Assembly (NCBI GenBank): GCA_031419835.1
Contig: JANOLP010000191.1
Span: 1 to 64,000, forward strand
DNA length: 64,000 bases
Source of the DNA: JALYOK01 sp031419835
GTDB taxonomy: Bacteria > Pseudomonadota > Gammaproteobacteria > Burkholderiales > JALYOK01
Reading direction: 5' to 3'
Positions 37,425 through 46,745 of this stretch are shown in pieces. A program made the translations under genes and the position numbers. The notes beneath the pieces are model-generated. The model was not told where the DNA came from. It saw only the letters and a program-made list of their open reading frames with translations, and did no database searches. Position 1 is the first letter of the stretch; every line of letters begins with the position of its first letter.

Positions 37425-38628
37425 CGAAAAAGTGCCAGATCCCGGCAAGTTAGATCTGTCGGAGATCGTTACGCGCTCTTATACGAGCCGGCCACCGTCT
37501 TCGTTGGTTGGCGCGAAAGGGCGCGGACATGTCCTCGTAGTCGACGATCAGGATGACAATCGGGCGCTGATCGTGCGCTATTTGAGTCAAGCGGGTCACC
37601 AAGTTCGACAGGCAAGCAATGGCGAAGAAGGTCTCGAGTCCATTGCGTTTGCGAAGCCCGACGTCATTTTGATGGACGTCATAATGCCCGGGGCGAGCGG
37701 CTTTGAAATTTGCCGGCGGCTGAAGGCGGATCCCGAGACACTGGACATTCCGTTGGTGCTGATCACCGGGTTGCAAAGTAAGGAAGATCGTGTTGCCGGC
37801 ATCGAGGCGGGTGCCGATGATTTTCTTTCCAAGCCCGTGTACCCAGAAGAATTGGTGGCTCGCGTGCGTTCGCTGATGCGGCTCTCGGAAGCGCGACATG
37901 CGCTCGAAGAGGCGCGCCTGGCGCGGGAGATAGAGCAGCGGCAATGGATTCATCGCATGTTCGAGCGTTATGTTTCGCCGAAGCTGGTCAAAGAAATATT
38001 GGATCAAGGCGATGAACGGGAAAATCCGCTTGATCGCATGTCGCGTTTGGAAGTGGTTGCTCTGTTCGCAGACATGCGCGGATTTACCGCCATCGCTGAA
38101 AAACTCGAACCGAGTAAAGTAGTGGAGTTGCTGAACGTTTTTTTTACGCTAATTACCTCGGTCGCGTACGAGCACGAAGGTACGGTTTTTAATATGGCCG
38201 GCGATAGTTTGTTAGTGGGATTTGGCGTGCCATTGCCGCAATTCGATAGCGCGGAACGGGCGGTGAAAGCGGCCAGCGACATGATTAAACGTTTCCAGAT
38301 TCATGTGGCGAACTGGCACGAAGAGTACGCGATCCAAGTTGGGTTAGGCGTTGGCATTTGCCGAGGCGAAGCAGTTGCGGGAAACGTGGGTTCGCCAACC
38401 TATATGAACTACACGATTATCGGCGACGCGGTCAATGTCGCGGCGCGGCTAATGCAAAACGCGAAAGCCAATGAAATTCTCATTTCTGAATCGGTATACG
38501 CAAGACTCGACACCATGGTTGAAAGCTTGCGGCCCGAATCGCTTCCACCAATGACGTTCAAGGGTAAGTCCGGGCCATTGCCGGTTTATTGCATTCGTGT
38601 TGGACGCGATGCTTACTCAGCAACGTAG
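37414..38628 (+). CDS. Response regulator with class III nucleotide cyclase output
   Basis: 404 residues from ATG at 37414 inside the end of the Hpt gene. Receiver domain 38-155 with phospho-Asp88 (ILMDVIMPG); a coiled coil 155-185; cyclase domain from 210 with metal Asp220 (FADMRGF) and Asp264 (AGDSLLV), and Asn341/Arg345 (GDAVNVAAR). The two substrate-specifying positions are Asn260 (usual Lys) and Asn332 (usual Asp), so cAMP production is not certain. Output probably changes with phosphorylation through the coiled coil. Confidence 0.9.
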   Translation: MSRDEKVPDPGKLDLSEIVTRSYTSRPPSSLVGAKGRGHVLVVDDQDDNRALIVRYLSQAGHQVRQASNGEEGLESIAFAKPDVILMDVIMPGASGFEICRRLKADPETLDIPLVLITGLQSKEDRVAGIEAGADDFLSKPVYPEELVARVRSLMRLSEARHALEEARLAREIEQRQWIHRMFERYVSPKLVKEILDQGDERENPLDRMSRLEVVALFADMRGFTAIAEKLEPSKVVELLNVFFTLITSVAYEHEGTVFNMAGDSLLVGFGVPLPQFDSAERAVKAASDMIKRFQIHVANWHEEYAIQVGLGVGICRGEAVAGNVGSPTYMNYTIIGDAVNVAARLMQNAKANEILISESVYARLDTMVESLRPESLPPMTFKGKSGPLPVYCIRVGRDAYSAT

Positions 38629-38633
38629 AAAAA

Positions 38634-39968
38634 ATGCGCATGAGTAAAAGTGAGACTATTCCACCGCCGTCAATTCTGATTATTGACGATTCGCAGGACA
38701 TGCGGCTTTTGGTTAGGCACTACATTTTGGTGGAGTGGCCGGGCGCGAAAATCGAAGAATGGGATCCGGTCGCGCGCGGAAAGCCGAGCGCTGATTTTTC
38801 CTGGCGTGCCTACGATGCCGTTTTGCTCGATTACATGCTCGGAACGGATGACGGCTTGGTGTGGCTGAAGGAATTTCGCCGTCAAGCGGATTGCCCGCCG
38901 ATTATTTTTATGACGGGTCAAGGCAGCGAAGAAGTCGCAGTCAAAGCGCTAAAAGCGGGCGCTCACGATTACTTGCGCAAACATGATTTGTCTCAAGGCC
39001 GGCTGGTCGGCTCGCTACGAGACGCAATCGCCGAAAACGAGATTGTGCCACTACCGCTCGCGTTCGACCTGCCGGATTTGCCGGTGTCCGAGGACGCCGC
39101 CAAGGTGCAAAATCAACCACAGTCGATTCGCGATGCGATTATGGCGGAGGATGGGCGGGCAGGGCGATCACCGCGCCTGGAAATTTCTGGATATACGGTC
39201 CAAGGCAAAATCGGTGCGGGCGGCATGTCATCTGTTTACCTTGCGGAACGCCAATCGGACAGCATGCTTACAGTGCTGAAATTGTTGAACGCGGATTTGT
39301 CGCGTGAGAATGAATTTTTGCGCCGCTTCATACGTGAGTACGGAATTCTATCGAAGATTTCGAATCCGAACATCGTGAAAATTTTTGATCAGGGTTACTC
39401 CGATCAACATGTTTACATCGCGATGGAATATTTTGGCGGTGGCGACCTTAAAGACCGAATCGATCGCGGCATGACACCCGATGAGGCGGTCAGTTTGATG
39501 CTGGAAATGGCCAAGGGCTTACAAGCCATTCACGCTGCGGACGTCATCCATCGTGATTTAAAGCCGCAAAACATTATGTTTCGCGATGATGGATCCCTCG
39601 GTATTCTGGATTTTGGCATCGCTAAAATTGCCTCAGAAGAAACGCAACTGACCGAGCATGGCCAAGTATTCGGCACACCGTACTATATGAGTCCCGAACA
39701 GGGAACTGGCAAGATCTTGGACGCGCGCAGTGATTTATATAGCCTTGGTGTAATTTTTTATGAAATGCTAACGAGCCGGCGCATGTATAACGCGGAAAAC
39801 GCCGTAGCACTCGTTTACAAGCATCTAAACGACCCCATTCCGTTGTTGCCTGCAAATCTTGCCCGCTATCAGGCCTTACTCGATCGTGCAGTTGCGAAGG
39901 TGCCGGGTGATCGCTTCAATTCGGCCGCGAGCTTGATCGCGTACATCGAGAAAACACTTAATAGCTAA
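38634..39968 (+). CDS. Response regulator fused to Ser/Thr protein kinase
   Basis: 444 residues from ATG at 38634 (38640 is an alternative), 5 bp after the cyclase gene. A receiver domain (13-130) with Asp66 (LLDYMLGTDDG) is followed by a linker and a Hanks-type kinase (186-440): glycine loop GAGGMSSVYLAE, Lys216, HRDLKPQN (Asp308), DFGIA, and GTPYYMSPEQ. No transmembrane helix, unlike PknB types. The receiver probably gates the kinase, ending the phosphorelay in Ser/Thr phosphorylation. Targets unknown. Confidence 0.92.
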   Translation: MRMSKSETIPPPSILIIDDSQDMRLLVRHYILVEWPGAKIEEWDPVARGKPSADFSWRAYDAVLLDYMLGTDDGLVWLKEFRRQADCPPIIFMTGQGSEEVAVKALKAGAHDYLRKHDLSQGRLVGSLRDAIAENEIVPLPLAFDLPDLPVSEDAAKVQNQPQSIRDAIMAEDGRAGRSPRLEISGYTVQGKIGAGGMSSVYLAERQSDSMLTVLKLLNADLSRENEFLRRFIREYGILSKISNPNIVKIFDQGYSDQHVYIAMEYFGGGDLKDRIDRGMTPDEAVSLMLEMAKGLQAIHAADVIHRDLKPQNIMFRDDGSLGILDFGIAKIASEETQLTEHGQVFGTPYYMSPEQGTGKILDARSDLYSLGVIFYEMLTSRRMYNAENAVALVYKHLNDPIPLLPANLARYQALLDRAVAKVPGDRFNSAASLIAYIEKTLNS

Positions 39969-40040
39969 GTTGCTTCGAAGTTTGCATCGGCATGTGCCGT
40001 GATTTCAATGATGGCGATGGACGTATAATGCGCCCTCGTT

Positions 40041-43000
40041 ATGAATACGCCAGATTTTCGCTTTCGCGCTTCGACCCACCACCAAGATTTGCCGCCGCTG
40101 TCGGGCTCCGCTGATGCGCTAGTGCTCGCGAGTCTCGCCACACAGCGTCGGCCGCTGGTGGTCATTACCGAGAGCGCATGGCAGGCGCAGAGGTTGCGCG
40201 CTGAGTTAAGTTGGTTCGCGCCGACAAAGTCAATCCATTTGCTCCCCGATTGGGAAACTTTACCCTACGACCAAATTTCTCCGCATCAGGATTTGGTTTC
40301 TGAGCGGCTTTCGACGCTATATCAATTTTCGCGCAATGCCTGCGATATCGTGCTTGTACCGATTACCACCGCGTTGTACCGCTTGCCGCCGGAAGCATTC
40401 CTAGCGGCCCATACATTTTTTTTGCGGCAAGGCGAGCGCTTGGATTTGCCGGCGTTACGTTCGCAACTAACCGTCGCAGGGTATGCAAATGTAAGCCAAG
40501 TTTTGCGCCCAGGCGAGTATGCCATGCGTGGCGGCTTGATCGATCTTTTCCCAATGGGTAGCGCGGTACCTTACCGCGTCGATTTACTTGATTCGGACAT
40601 CGAAACTATCCGTACCTTCGACGTCGATACGCAACGTAGTATTTATCCCGTCAAGGAAATTCGCTTGTTGCCGGCGCGCGAGTTTCCTTTCGACGAAGCG
40701 GGTCGAAGCACATTTCGTCAAAATTTTCGCGAGAAATTCGAAGGAGACCCTTCAAAAAGCGCTCTGTATAAGGATGTCAGCAACGGCATTGCCCCGGCGG
40801 GGATCGAATACTATTTACCGCTATTTTTTGAAAGCACAGCAACGCTATTCGAATATCTTCCAACCGATGCGACTGTGTGCATTCATCGCGATGTAACCAG
40901 TGCAATCGACCAGTTTTGGCGCGACGTGAAATCGCGCCACGAGTTGCTCGGTGGCGATCGAACTCGGCCGATCATGAAACCGGCGGACTTATTTTTGCGA
41001 GCGGAAGATTTTTTCGTTGCGCTCAAACCGTTCGCGCGCGTTGATCTTCCCGCGTTGAGTGCAACATCGACGCATGTCTTTGGCGACGATAAGCAGTTGG
41101 AGACGTCCGTCTTGCCCGCGCTGGATGTTGATCGTCGCGCCAACAACCCCATCGAAAAGTTAGCCACATTTGTCAATGGTTTCCTGGGCCGAGTATTGCT
41201 CGTGGCGGAAAGCCTGGGACGACGTGAGACCTTGCTTGAATTGTTTGGCCGTCACGGACTCAAGCCGGTGACCTGCGACGACTATGCGGCATTTGTCGCC
41301 AGCGATGAACGGATAATGCTAAGCGTCGCACCGCTCGCTACCGGGTTCATTTTGACGCAGCCACACTGGGCTGTAATCACCGAGAATGAGCTTTACGCGG
41401 CCCAAGTCAAACAAACGCGACGACGCGATGCGCGCAAAGCTACGTCCGAGGGCATGCTGCGGGATTTGTCGGAAGTTCGCGTTGGCGATCCGGTCGTACA
41501 TGCGCAGCACGGCATCGGCCGATATCTTGGTTTGGTCAACTTAGATCTCGGCGAAGGCGAAACCGAATTTTTGCATCTGGAATATGGTGGTAGCGATAAA
41601 CTCTATATTCCGGTTGCCCAGTTGCATCAAATCAGCCGATATAGTGGCGCGAGTCCCGACGTCGCGCCGTTACATCGGCTCGGTAGCGGTCAGTGGGAAA
41701 AGGCAAAGCGAAAAGCGGCCGAACAGGTCCGTGATACGGCGGCGGAGCTGCTCAATCTTTACGCTCAGCGGGCGGCGCGCGAGGGATTCGCGTTCGAGTT
41801 TCATCCAGCGGACTATGATAATTTCGTCGCAGGATTTCAGTTCGAAGAAACGCCCGACCAGGCTTCCGCAATATCGGCAGTGATTGAGGACATGAAATCG
41901 GGCAAGCCGATGGACCGTTTGGTCTGTGGCGATGTTGGTTTTGGCAAAACGGAGGTTGCGATGCGTGCCGCGTTCGTGGCCGTATCGGGCGGTAAACAAG
42001 TCGCGATCCTCGTGCCCACTACGTTGCTTGCGGAACAACATTTCGAAAACTTTTCCGATCGCTTTGCCGAATGGCCGGTAAAAATCGCGGAGATTTCGCG
42101 CTTTCGCTCAGCGAAAGAGCAGGCCGCCACGCTCGCCGGAATGGCAGACGGCACCATTGACATCGTGATCGGCACGCATCGATTGATTCAAAAGGACGTT
42201 AAGTTCAAGCGCCTCGGTTTGACCATTATCGACGAAGAGCATCGGTTTGGTGTGCGCCAAAAAGAGCAATTGAAATCGATGCGAGCCGAGGTGGATGTGT
42301 TGACGCTCACCGCGACGCCGATTCCGCGGACGCTTGCGATGTCGATGGAGGGACTGCGAGATTTTTCTGTAATCGCAACTGCGCCGCAAAAACGCCTCTC
42401 GATCAAAACCTTTGTATATCCATACAGCGTCGGCATAATTCGCGAAGCGGTTCTGCGCGAATTGAAGCGCGGTGGGCAGGTATATTTTTTGCACAACGAT
42501 GTCGATACGATTCAGTTGGCCTACGAGAAACTCGCCGGTCTGCTGCCCGAGGCACGGATCGCGATTGCCCATGGCCAATTGCGCGAACGCGAACTTGAAC
42601 ATGTCATGCGTGATTTTTATCAGCAGCATTTCAATGTGTTGCTCTGCTCGACTATCATCGAGACCGGCATTGACGTGCCAACGGCCAATACCATTCTCAT
42701 TGAGCGCGCTGATAAATTCGGCTTGGCGCAACTGCATCAATTGCGCGGCCGGGTTGGGCGTTCCCACCATCAGGCCTATGCTTATCTGCTAACACCGCCG
42801 GAGGAATCTCTGACTGCACAAGCGAAAAAGCGGCTCGAAGCGATCCAGATGATGGAAGACCTGGGTTCGGGATTTTTCTTGGCGATGCACGATTTGGAAA
42901 TTCGCGGTGCCGGCGAAATCCTCGGTGATTCGCAAAGTGGCGAGATGCAGGAAATCGGCTTTAATTTGTATGTTGAAATGCTCGACTCCGCCGTGCGTGC

Positions 43001-43475
43001 GCTGAGGCAAGGCAAAGTGTGGGATGTTGGGGCACCGCTGGATTTCACCACGGAGATTAATCTGCATGTGCCCGCATTGTTGCCGAATGACTATTGCGGC
43101 GATGTCCACGAACGATTGGTTTTGTACAAGCGCCTGGCGAGTTGTCAAAATTTAGACGAGCTTAGCGAACTGCAGGAAGAAATGATCGATCGTTTTGGGC
43201 TGCCGACCACGCCGGTCAAGGCTTTGATCGAAAGCCATCGTCTTCGGGTCTTGGCGAAAGAAGTGGGTGTGGCGAAGATCGATGCGAGCCTTGATGCGAT
43301 CCAAATTCAATTCATTCCGAATCCGCCGATCGATGCGGCACGTGTTATTCAACTCATACAGAAAAATCGACAATACAAATTGGCCGGGCCGGACAAACTG
43401 AAAGTGATTGAGGCGATTCCCGATCTGGAAAAACGAGTGGGGCGTGTTCGTGCATTGCTGGGTGAGTTTCAATGA
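40041..43475 (+). CDS. mfd: Transcription-repair coupling factor Mfd
   Basis: 1144 residues. UvrB-homology region at the N-terminus, RNA polymerase-interacting domain near residues 470-540 (GDPVVHAQHGIGRY), then RecG-like translocase with GDVGFGKTEVAMRA, DEEHRFGV, LTATPIPRTL and the C-terminal autoinhibitory domain. It removes RNA polymerase stalled at lesions and recruits UvrA. Overlaps serB by ATGA. Confidence 0.97.
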   Translation: MNTPDFRFRASTHHQDLPPLSGSADALVLASLATQRRPLVVITESAWQAQRLRAELSWFAPTKSIHLLPDWETLPYDQISPHQDLVSERLSTLYQFSRNACDIVLVPITTALYRLPPEAFLAAHTFFLRQGERLDLPALRSQLTVAGYANVSQVLRPGEYAMRGGLIDLFPMGSAVPYRVDLLDSDIETIRTFDVDTQRSIYPVKEIRLLPAREFPFDEAGRSTFRQNFREKFEGDPSKSALYKDVSNGIAPAGIEYYLPLFFESTATLFEYLPTDATVCIHRDVTSAIDQFWRDVKSRHELLGGDRTRPIMKPADLFLRAEDFFVALKPFARVDLPALSATSTHVFGDDKQLETSVLPALDVDRRANNPIEKLATFVNGFLGRVLLVAESLGRRETLLELFGRHGLKPVTCDDYAAFVASDERIMLSVAPLATGFILTQPHWAVITENELYAAQVKQTRRRDARKATSEGMLRDLSEVRVGDPVVHAQHGIGRYLGLVNLDLGEGETEFLHLEYGGSDKLYIPVAQLHQISRYSGASPDVAPLHRLGSGQWEKAKRKAAEQVRDTAAELLNLYAQRAAREGFAFEFHPADYDNFVAGFQFEETPDQASAISAVIEDMKSGKPMDRLVCGDVGFGKTEVAMRAAFVAVSGGKQVAILVPTTLLAEQHFENFSDRFAEWPVKIAEISRFRSAKEQAATLAGMADGTIDIVIGTHRLIQKDVKFKRLGLTIIDEEHRFGVRQKEQLKSMRAEVDVLTLTATPIPRTLAMSMEGLRDFSVIATAPQKRLSIKTFVYPYSVGIIREAVLRELKRGGQVYFLHNDVDTIQLAYEKLAGLLPEARIAIAHGQLRERELEHVMRDFYQQHFNVLLCSTIIETGIDVPTANTILIERADKFGLAQLHQLRGRVGRSHHQAYAYLLTPPEESLTAQAKKRLEAIQMMEDLGSGFFLAMHDLEIRGAGEILGDSQSGEMQEIGFNLYVEMLDSAVRALRQGKVWDVGAPLDFTTEINLHVPALLPNDYCGDVHERLVLYKRLASCQNLDELSELQEEMIDRFGLPTTPVKALIESHRLRVLAKEVGVAKIDASLDAIQIQFIPNPPIDAARVIQLIQKNRQYKLAGPDKLKVIEAIPDLEKRVGRVRALLGEFQ

Positions 43476-44344
43476 TTTTTAATCCGAGCATTGTCGGCGA
43501 GCACGCCGATACCTATTTGGTCTTGCAAGGTAATGCCGTAGCGCAAAGCGATGTCGAGGGGGTCGCAAAATTGACCAGCGCTAAACGCATCGATTCCTCA
43601 GCGCCAAATGTATTTAAATTGCTCAACGCGAAGCCCCACGCCGATCTCCAAGTGTTATGCAAGGATTTAAGTTTAGATTTTGCCTTCGTGCCGACGTCCC
43701 TGAAGTTATCCTATTTCAAGCTGGTCGCGATGGATATGGACTCAACGCTGATCAATATCGAATCTTTGGATGAGGTCGCCGACTACGTTGGACTTAAACA
43801 AGAGATCGCCACGATTACCGAACAATCGATGAACGGCACGGTGGATTTTACTGAGAGTTTAATGAAACGCGTTTCGTTGCTGAAAGGATTGAACACGGCC
43901 GCGCTCCAGCGTGTTTACGAAGATCGCGTCGCGCTTAATCCGGGTGCTGAGAAATTGATTGCGACGCTCAAAGCGCAAGGAATTAAGACGATGCTGGTTT
44001 CCGGTGGATTTACGTTTTTTACTGAGCGCCTAAAGCGGCGCCTGGGTTTGGATTTTGCATTCGCCAACGAGTTAGAAATTGTGAACGGAAAACTCACTGG
44101 CGCGATGATAGGCTCGATTCTCGATCCGGCTGCCAAAGCGGCGAAAATTCGAGAAGTGAGTCAGGCTTTGGGATTCGTACAAGCCAATCGCGTGATCGCA
44201 ATTGGCGATGGTGCCAATGATCGACAGATGTTTGATGCAGTGGGTACGGCCATTGGCTATCGTCCCAAAGCGGTATTGCGGCCGCACGCGCGGTATTGTC
44301 TCGATTTTGTCGGTTTAGACGGCGTCGCGAATTTGTTTTCATAG
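43472..44344 (+). CDS. serB: Phosphoserine phosphatase
   Basis: 290 residues. HAD motifs: DMDSTLI (nucleophile Asp), SGGFTFFTERL and GDGANDRQM. An N-terminal region of about 85 residues precedes the HAD domain as in other SerB proteins. Final step of serine synthesis. A four-base overlap with mfd indicates translational coupling. Confidence 0.94.
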   Translation: MIFNPSIVGEHADTYLVLQGNAVAQSDVEGVAKLTSAKRIDSSAPNVFKLLNAKPHADLQVLCKDLSLDFAFVPTSLKLSYFKLVAMDMDSTLINIESLDEVADYVGLKQEIATITEQSMNGTVDFTESLMKRVSLLKGLNTAALQRVYEDRVALNPGAEKLIATLKAQGIKTMLVSGGFTFFTERLKRRLGLDFAFANELEIVNGKLTGAMIGSILDPAAKAAKIREVSQALGFVQANRVIAIGDGANDRQMFDAVGTAIGYRPKAVLRPHARYCLDFVGLDGVANLFS

Positions 44345-44442
44345 TTGGCGAAGGCGAGTATGCTAAACGCTAGCCTTATCGGGTTTTGTTACAAAACTAT
44401 AGATGAATCAAGTGCATAGAAAAAAACAAAAGGAAAAAGCGT

Positions 44443-45240
44443 ATGGGTGGTTTAAAAATTCGGATCATTATTGCGTTGGTAATCGCCGCGTTTTCGGTGA
44501 TTTCCTACTTTAGTTCGACTAGCCACAACCCCATTACGGGTGAAAAGCAACACATCAGTATGAGCGAAGAGGAAGAAGTTGCCATGGGTCTGCAATCGGC
44601 GCCAGAGATGGCGAATCAATTCGGCGGCTTATCTCGTAATGGGGACGCGACCAACCTAGTCAAGCAGATTGGTAATGAGGTTGTACAACAGTCGGTGGCG
44701 AAAACGTCGAAATATAAGTTTGATTTCCATTTGTTGGCCGATCAGCAAACCGTTAATGCCTTTGCGTTGCCGGGCGGGCAAATTTTTATTACCGAGGCGC
44801 TGCTTGGCCGACTCAAATCAAAGGGGCAATTGGCCGGGGTGTTAGGCCATGAAGTCGGCCATGTGTTGGCACGCCATTCCGCCGAACATATTGCAAAACA
44901 GAAGCTTACATCGGGACTCACGACCGCGGCGGTAATCGGTGTTGACCCAACCGGCGGTGGTGCGCAAATGGCGCAAATGGTCGCGGGACTGATCAACATG
45001 AAGTATGGCCGGGCCGATGAGCTAGAATCCGATAAGTTGGGCCTGCGCCTGATGGCTGAAGCGGGTTACGATCCGCGTTCGCTGGTTGGGGTAATGGAGA
45101 TATTGGCCCAAGCCTCGGGCGGCAGCCGCCAGCCAGAATTTGCGAGCAGTCACCCCAGTCCGGAAAATCGGGTGCAAAAAATCGAGCAAGAGTTGGGAGC
45201 GTTGTTTCCAAGTGGAGTGCCGGCGGGACTTAAGCCATAG
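44443..45240 (+). CDS. M48 family metalloprotease (LoiP/YggG-like)
   Basis: 265 residues. One N-terminal hydrophobic segment (6-23), then an M48 domain: zinc motif HEVGHVLARH (Gly-Leu-Gly preceding), third ligand in ADELESDKLGL, and a final HPSPENRVQKIE typical of the family. Periplasmic or membrane-anchored quality-control protease. Possibly co-transcribed with the small secreted protein that follows 8 bp later. Confidence 0.92.
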   Translation: MGGLKIRIIIALVIAAFSVISYFSSTSHNPITGEKQHISMSEEEEVAMGLQSAPEMANQFGGLSRNGDATNLVKQIGNEVVQQSVAKTSKYKFDFHLLADQQTVNAFALPGGQIFITEALLGRLKSKGQLAGVLGHEVGHVLARHSAEHIAKQKLTSGLTTAAVIGVDPTGGGAQMAQMVAGLINMKYGRADELESDKLGLRLMAEAGYDPRSLVGVMEILAQASGGSRQPEFASSHPSPENRVQKIEQELGALFPSGVPAGLKP

Positions 45241-45248
45241 CAAATACG

Positions 45249-45614
45249 ATGCAGAAAATTCTAAAGATTATCGCTGCGTTGGCGGCGGCCGCATGGTTTG
45301 ACGCGGCCGTGGCAGCCGATAAGCGGGTCGAACCGCCGCCTGAAGTTCAGGAATTGGAATCCATTACCGTCGAGGGCGTGCGCCCAGAAGACGATCGGCC
45401 AAAGAAGATTGACCCAGCGCAACGCCTCAAGGACGAGTTGGCGAAAGACAAAAAAGTGATCGAAGAAATCAAAAACGCCAACGGGTCTGGGCGCGTGAAA
45501 GTCACGTCACCCATCATTACCTATTGCTTGGATTACCACCAAAATCCACTGACGCAAAACAGCGTTGGCAATACGCTTATCGTCCCGACCTATTGCGGCC
45601 CAGGCGTTCGCTAG
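45249..45614 (+). CDS. Small secreted protein of unknown function
   Basis: 121 residues: signal peptide ending AVA-AD, a Pro/Glu-rich stretch containing PPEVQELESITVEG (a phrase like the start of TonB-plug regions, but no such domain follows), a charged middle and a Cys-containing C-terminus (TYCLDYHQN, TYCGPGVR). Probably periplasmic. It follows the M48 protease by 8 bp. Confidence 0.65.
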   Translation: MQKILKIIAALAAAAWFDAAVAADKRVEPPPEVQELESITVEGVRPEDDRPKKIDPAQRLKDELAKDKKVIEEIKNANGSGRVKVTSPIITYCLDYHQNPLTQNSVGNTLIVPTYCGPGVR

Positions 45615-45750
45615 GCAGGACCTGAATGCCGCATGAATTCTACCTCGTAGAGCATATCTTTTGTGATGTCGCGCAGCAGACGGCACCAGTTAGCAGGTGA
45701 TTCGGGCCGCTAACGCAAGGTTATCTAGCAACGCAATAACTTAAATCAGG

Positions 45751-45756
45751 TATAAT
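45751..45756 (+). promoter_or_regulatory. Candidate -10 box before rpsU
   Basis: TATAAT 39 bp before the rpsU start; the -35 region is not conserved. Consistent with a strong ribosomal-gene promoter. Confidence 0.45.
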
Positions 45757-45794
45757 CATTGATTTTTTGAATCGCAGGTTTCGAAAGGAGTTTC

Positions 45795-46007
45795 ATGCCG
45801 ACCGTACGTGTAAAAGAAAATGAGCCGTTTGATGTTGCTCTGCGCCGCTTCAAGCGCGCCGTTGAAAAGACTGGATTGTTGACCGAACTTCGTGCTCGCG
45901 AATTCTATGAAAAACCTACCACCGAACGTAAACGCAAACTCGCTGCCGCCGTGAAGCGCCGCTACAAGCGCCTGCGCAGCCAGATGTTGCCGCCGAAGTT
46001 GTATTGA
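45795..46007 (+). CDS. rpsU: 30S ribosomal protein S21
   Basis: 70 residues, full length, with the PTVRVKENEPFDVALRRFKR start and basic C-terminus. GAAAGGAG precedes the start. Binds the 3' region of 16S rRNA and aids initiation. In many proteobacteria rpsU heads an operon with dnaG and rpoD; here only yqeY follows. Confidence 0.97.
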   Translation: MPTVRVKENEPFDVALRRFKRAVEKTGLLTELRAREFYEKPTTERKRKLAAAVKRRYKRLRSQMLPPKLY

Positions 46008-46060
46008 TTTTGCGTTGTCGGGAGTGGCTAGTGCGCTGCTACTAGTCCCCGCTCTTAAAA

Positions 46061-46507
46061 GTGTCGCTTAAAGATCAAATCACCGAAGACATGAAGTCCG
46101 CGATGCGCGCCAAGGACAGTGAACGACTGTCCGCGATCCGCATGCTGCTCGCGGCGCTGAAGCAGCGCGAGGTGGATGAGCGCATCACCTTGACCGACAC
46201 GGACGTAATCGCCGTGACGGAAAAATTGATCAAACAGCGGCGCGATTCCATCGCGCAATACGAAGCGGCAAATCGCCAAGATTTAGCCGACAAAGAAAAA
46301 GCCGAACTCGCGATTTATCAAGCCTATATGCCGCAAGCCTTCAGTGATGCGGATGTCGAGGCGGCAGTTACCGCAGCCATTGTCAGCAGCGGCGCGGCAG
46401 GCATTAAAGATATGGCCAAAGTCATGGCCGAACTAAAACCAAAACTCGCTGGCCGTGCCGACATGGGCAAAGTTTCCGGTATCGTTAAATCCAAACTATC
46501 CTTTTAG
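46061..46507 (+). CDS. yqeY: GatB/YqeY family protein
   Basis: 148 residues from a GTG. Family signature SLKDQITEDMKSAMRAKDSERLSAIRMLLAALKQREVDER and a C-terminal GRADMGKVSGIVK. Homologous to the tail of the GatB amidotransferase subunit; its own role is not settled. 53 bp behind rpsU, an arrangement widespread in proteobacteria. Confidence 0.93.
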   Translation: MSLKDQITEDMKSAMRAKDSERLSAIRMLLAALKQREVDERITLTDTDVIAVTEKLIKQRRDSIAQYEAANRQDLADKEKAELAIYQAYMPQAFSDADVEAAVTAAIVSSGAAGIKDMAKVMAELKPKLAGRADMGKVSGIVKSKLSF

Positions 46508-46745
46508 GCCATCCGCCTAACTTGGCACTTTGTCTTTTTTGAGCCATTGCTTCTAGCAAAAGTTTTCATTGCTGACCCCGTTGGTGCGATGCAAGTGCGA
46601 GAAAGCAGCTAGACAAAATGCGCCCGAAACCGCGGGTGTGGCGACCTGATTAACCCCTCGTTTTGGTATCACCTAACGGTGCGTCAACTTGCTCGCCCTG
46701 AATATCGGGCCGTGCTCGGTAATATTTCATGGGTGAATCTTAAAA

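Noticed and set aside
46642..46730. 27-codon minus frame starting MKYYRARPDIQG downstream of the acyl-CoA dehydrogenase
   Set aside because: Too short, no ribosome-binding site seen and no family recognised.
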